Shown: positions 5,757-7,308 of the stretch, one piece after another | How the letters are laid out: every line of letters begins with the position of its first letter | Numbering within the stretch: position 1 is the stretch's first letter | Origin: Rhodoferax sp. | GTDB taxonomy: Bacteria; Pseudomonadota; Gammaproteobacteria; Burkholderiales; Burkholderiaceae_C | Direction: 5' to 3' | DNA: 7,308 nt | Assembly (NCBI GenBank): GCA_030683195.1 | Contig: JAUXQA010000332.1 | Span: 1-7,308, forward strand | Notes under the pieces: generated by a model | What the model was told of the DNA's origin: nothing | The model's database searches: none | What the model saw: only the letters and a program-made list of their open reading frames with translations | Translations under genes and position numbers: made by a program

Positions 5757-7308
5757 ATGATTGTGGGTATTCGTTTAAGTCGGTATGCATTGAGGGCAAA
5801 AGCTGATGCGAAGAATTTGCCGTTGTGGCTACCGATGTGGTCGGTGGTCTTGGCGTTGGGATGGTTGCTGCCTAATCATTACGTCCCATGGGTAGCCTTT
5901 CATTTTGATCTTTGGGTCGCTTGCTGCTTGGCCTTGGCTGCGACTGCCTTAGTGGTTAGCTCACGTCGATCAATTCGAATTCACCCGCTGGCTCTGCTTT
6001 GCCTGTTCCTGCTTCCTATTCCATTTTTTCAGTTTTGGTTCAGTTTGTTGCCCTTTATTGGGCAGGCATGGCTGGGAGGGGCTTTCATCTTCGGGTTTTT
6101 CTTGTCTCTTCTGGTTGGCGCCTATTGGGAAGACACGACTTCTGGCCAAGCCATCGACAGTCTTTTTCTGGCGATTGGCATCGCGGGCGTTGCGTCTGTT
6201 GGATTGCAGTTGTATCAGTGGTTGGGTTCATCGATAGATACGTTTGATCTCTGGATCATGGACAGCGGAAATGGACGGCCTTTTGCCAACTTTATCCAGC
6301 CAAATCAGCTGGCGACATTCCTGCTTTGGTCGTTGTTGGCGACCGCCTGGGGTGTCGCTCACAGTCAGATCCGCCAAAAAATCGCGATTTTTCAGTCGCT
6401 CTTTCTGTTGTTTGGTATTGCGTTGACTGGTTCGCGGACTGCATTTGTGGCTGTCGTTGGCTTGCTTTGTGCCACCTTTCTTTGGCGCAATCTATGGAAG
6501 TCCAAAGCAACAGTACCGACGGTGTTGGGATTGGCGGTGTTCTATTTCGTTTGCGTTTTCTTGCTACCGTCTATTGCGAAGCTGTTTGAACTTGCGATTC
6601 CGATGGGCTTGATAGAGCGCCCGGGCGGAGGCGTGAGAATTACCGTCTATCAGTTGTTTCTTGATGCCGCTTGGCAGCAACCCTTCTGGGGCTACGGCTG
6701 GGCGCAAAGTGCATTGGCACAAATGGCTGTGGCGGAAAATCATCCGCCTTTGGCAAGCATGTTTTTGCAGGCACACAACCTGTTTCTGGATCTTGTCATC
6801 TGGTGCGGCATACCGCTTGGCCTAGCCATCTCCGGCACGCTGATGTGGTGGTTTGTGGATATGGCCAAAAAAATTGCCAAACCCCGAGACGCCATATTGT
6901 TGATGTTTGTTGCAGTCGTTGGTTGGCATGCCATGCTGGAATTGCCCCTGCACTATGCCTATATGTTGTTGCCGACTGGATTGGTCATGGGTGTACTCAA
7001 TTCTCGATTGGCCACGCCCGTGAGATTCCAGTTGAATCGATGGTGTTTGGGTTGCCTGTTATTGGCAGGAATCACACTGCTCACCTTCATAGCTAGAGAT
7101 TATGTACAGATCGAAGAAAATTTCCGAGTTTTGAGATTTGAACGTGCTCGGATAGGTGCAACCCCAGCGCAAAAGCCTGATGCTGTGGTGTTGCTAAATC
7201 AAATGGATGAGTTTGTAAAACTGGGTCGCACACCAGCAAAACAAGGCATGACGGCTGAGGAGTTGGCCTGGATGCAGAAAGCTGCCTATGCGTATCCGGG
7301 TTTGAGCA
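5757..7308 (+). CDS. PglL/TfpO-type O-oligosaccharyltransferase (pilin glycosylase), C-terminus cut by window edge
   Basis: The frame is open from ATG 5757 to the last base (517 codons, no stop). The protein is a polytopic inner-membrane enzyme with about ten or more hydrophobic segments, of the O-antigen ligase (Wzy_C)/PglL superfamily, which moves a lipid-linked glycan onto Ser/Thr of pilins in the periplasm. Supporting marks: RPFANFIQPNQLATFLLW (174-191), the PglL-style QPN-x-LA segment; TGSRTA (224-229); a large periplasmic loop with RITVYQLFLDAAWQQPFWGYGW (positions 294-315) and AHN with His340, the loop histidine of this family; then a C-terminal region after about 449 with RFERARIG, typical of the burkholderial PglL/Wzy_C_2 tail. 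Family members are usually 550-620 residues, so roughly 50-100 are missing. An in-frame stop at 5745 makes ATG 5757 the first start; GTG 5763 has a better-spaced GGAAG. Location just after pilA points to the pilin as acceptor; an O-antigen ligase is less likely. Confidence 0.88.
   Translation, partial: MIVGIRLSRYALRAKADAKNLPLWLPMWSVVLALGWLLPNHYVPWVAFHFDLWVACCLALAATALVVSSRRSIRIHPLALLCLFLLPIPFFQFWFSLLPFIGQAWLGGAFIFGFFLSLLVGAYWEDTTSGQAIDSLFLAIGIAGVASVGLQLYQWLGSSIDTFDLWIMDSGNGRPFANFIQPNQLATFLLWSLLATAWGVAHSQIRQKIAIFQSLFLLFGIALTGSRTAFVAVVGLLCATFLWRNLWKSKATVPTVLGLAVFYFVCVFLLPSIAKLFELAIPMGLIERPGGGVRITVYQLFLDAAWQQPFWGYGWAQSALAQMAVAENHPPLASMFLQAHNLFLDLVIWCGIPLGLAISGTLMWWFVDMAKKIAKPRDAILLMFVAVVGWHAMLELPLHYAYMLLPTGLVMGVLNSRLATPVRFQLNRWCLGCLLLAGITLLTFIARDYVQIEENFRVLRFERARIGATPAQKPDAVVLLNQMDEFVKLGRTPAKQGMTAEELAWMQKAAYAYPGLS

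Noticed and set aside
5999..7096. Several short + strand frames within 5999-7096 as separate small genes
   Set aside because: The whole interval is covered by one uninterrupted frame from 5757 to the window end with clear PglL-family motifs; the shorter frames are out of phase with it.
1..7308. CRISPR arrays, tRNA/rRNA genes, insertion sequences or attachment sites
   Set aside because: No regularly spaced repeats, cloverleaf-like sequence, transposase motifs or flanking terminal repeats were seen on either strand.

Overview
The window looks like a chromosomal segment of a Burkholderiales betaproteobacterium, probably a Comamonadaceae/Rhodoferax-like organism. This rests on the GC-rich coding style, the style of the pilin and of the PglL-type ligase next to it, and the kinase/phosphatase/FHA set; it is recognition from memory, not a database match. 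All six genes lie on the + strand and there is almost no wasted space.

Left block (1-4981), probably one transcript: a Hanks-type Ser/Thr kinase whose reading frame is open to the left edge (so its N-terminus is missing), a PP2C-family phosphatase 11 nt downstream, a small protein with one good and one degenerate FHA domain, and an 806-residue GspE/PilB-superfamily secretion/pilus ATPase with an N-terminal GAF domain. Kinase, phosphatase and phosphothreonine reader form a complete write/erase/read circuit. Its most obvious local client is the ATPase, which suggests phospho-control of a type IV pilus or type II secretion-like motor. The logic resembles the PpkA/PppA/Fha threonine phosphorylation pathway of type VI secretion, but no T6SS gene is visible here.

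Middle block (4982-5202): 221 bp with no convincing full gene. It is a promoter region for the following pilin, with a near-consensus sigma-54 -24/-12 element (5139-5154), two copies of GACAAAAAT exactly 30 bp apart upstream of it, and a strong Shine-Dalgarno before the pilin start. A 13-codon ORF with its own good ribosome site sits between these elements.

Right block (5203-7308): pilA, a type IVa major-pilin-like gene closed by a strong intrinsic terminator, then a multi-membrane-spanning PglL/TfpO-type O-oligosaccharyltransferase (5757 to the right edge, incomplete) that probably glycosylates the pilin. This last frame runs off the window, is open for 517 codons, and uses TTG as its main leucine codon, unlike the CTG-rich block on the left.

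Taken together the window is a pilus-centred locus: signalling module, ATPase motor, pilin and pilin-modifying enzyme. The link between the signalling module and pilus function is inferred from gene order alone.
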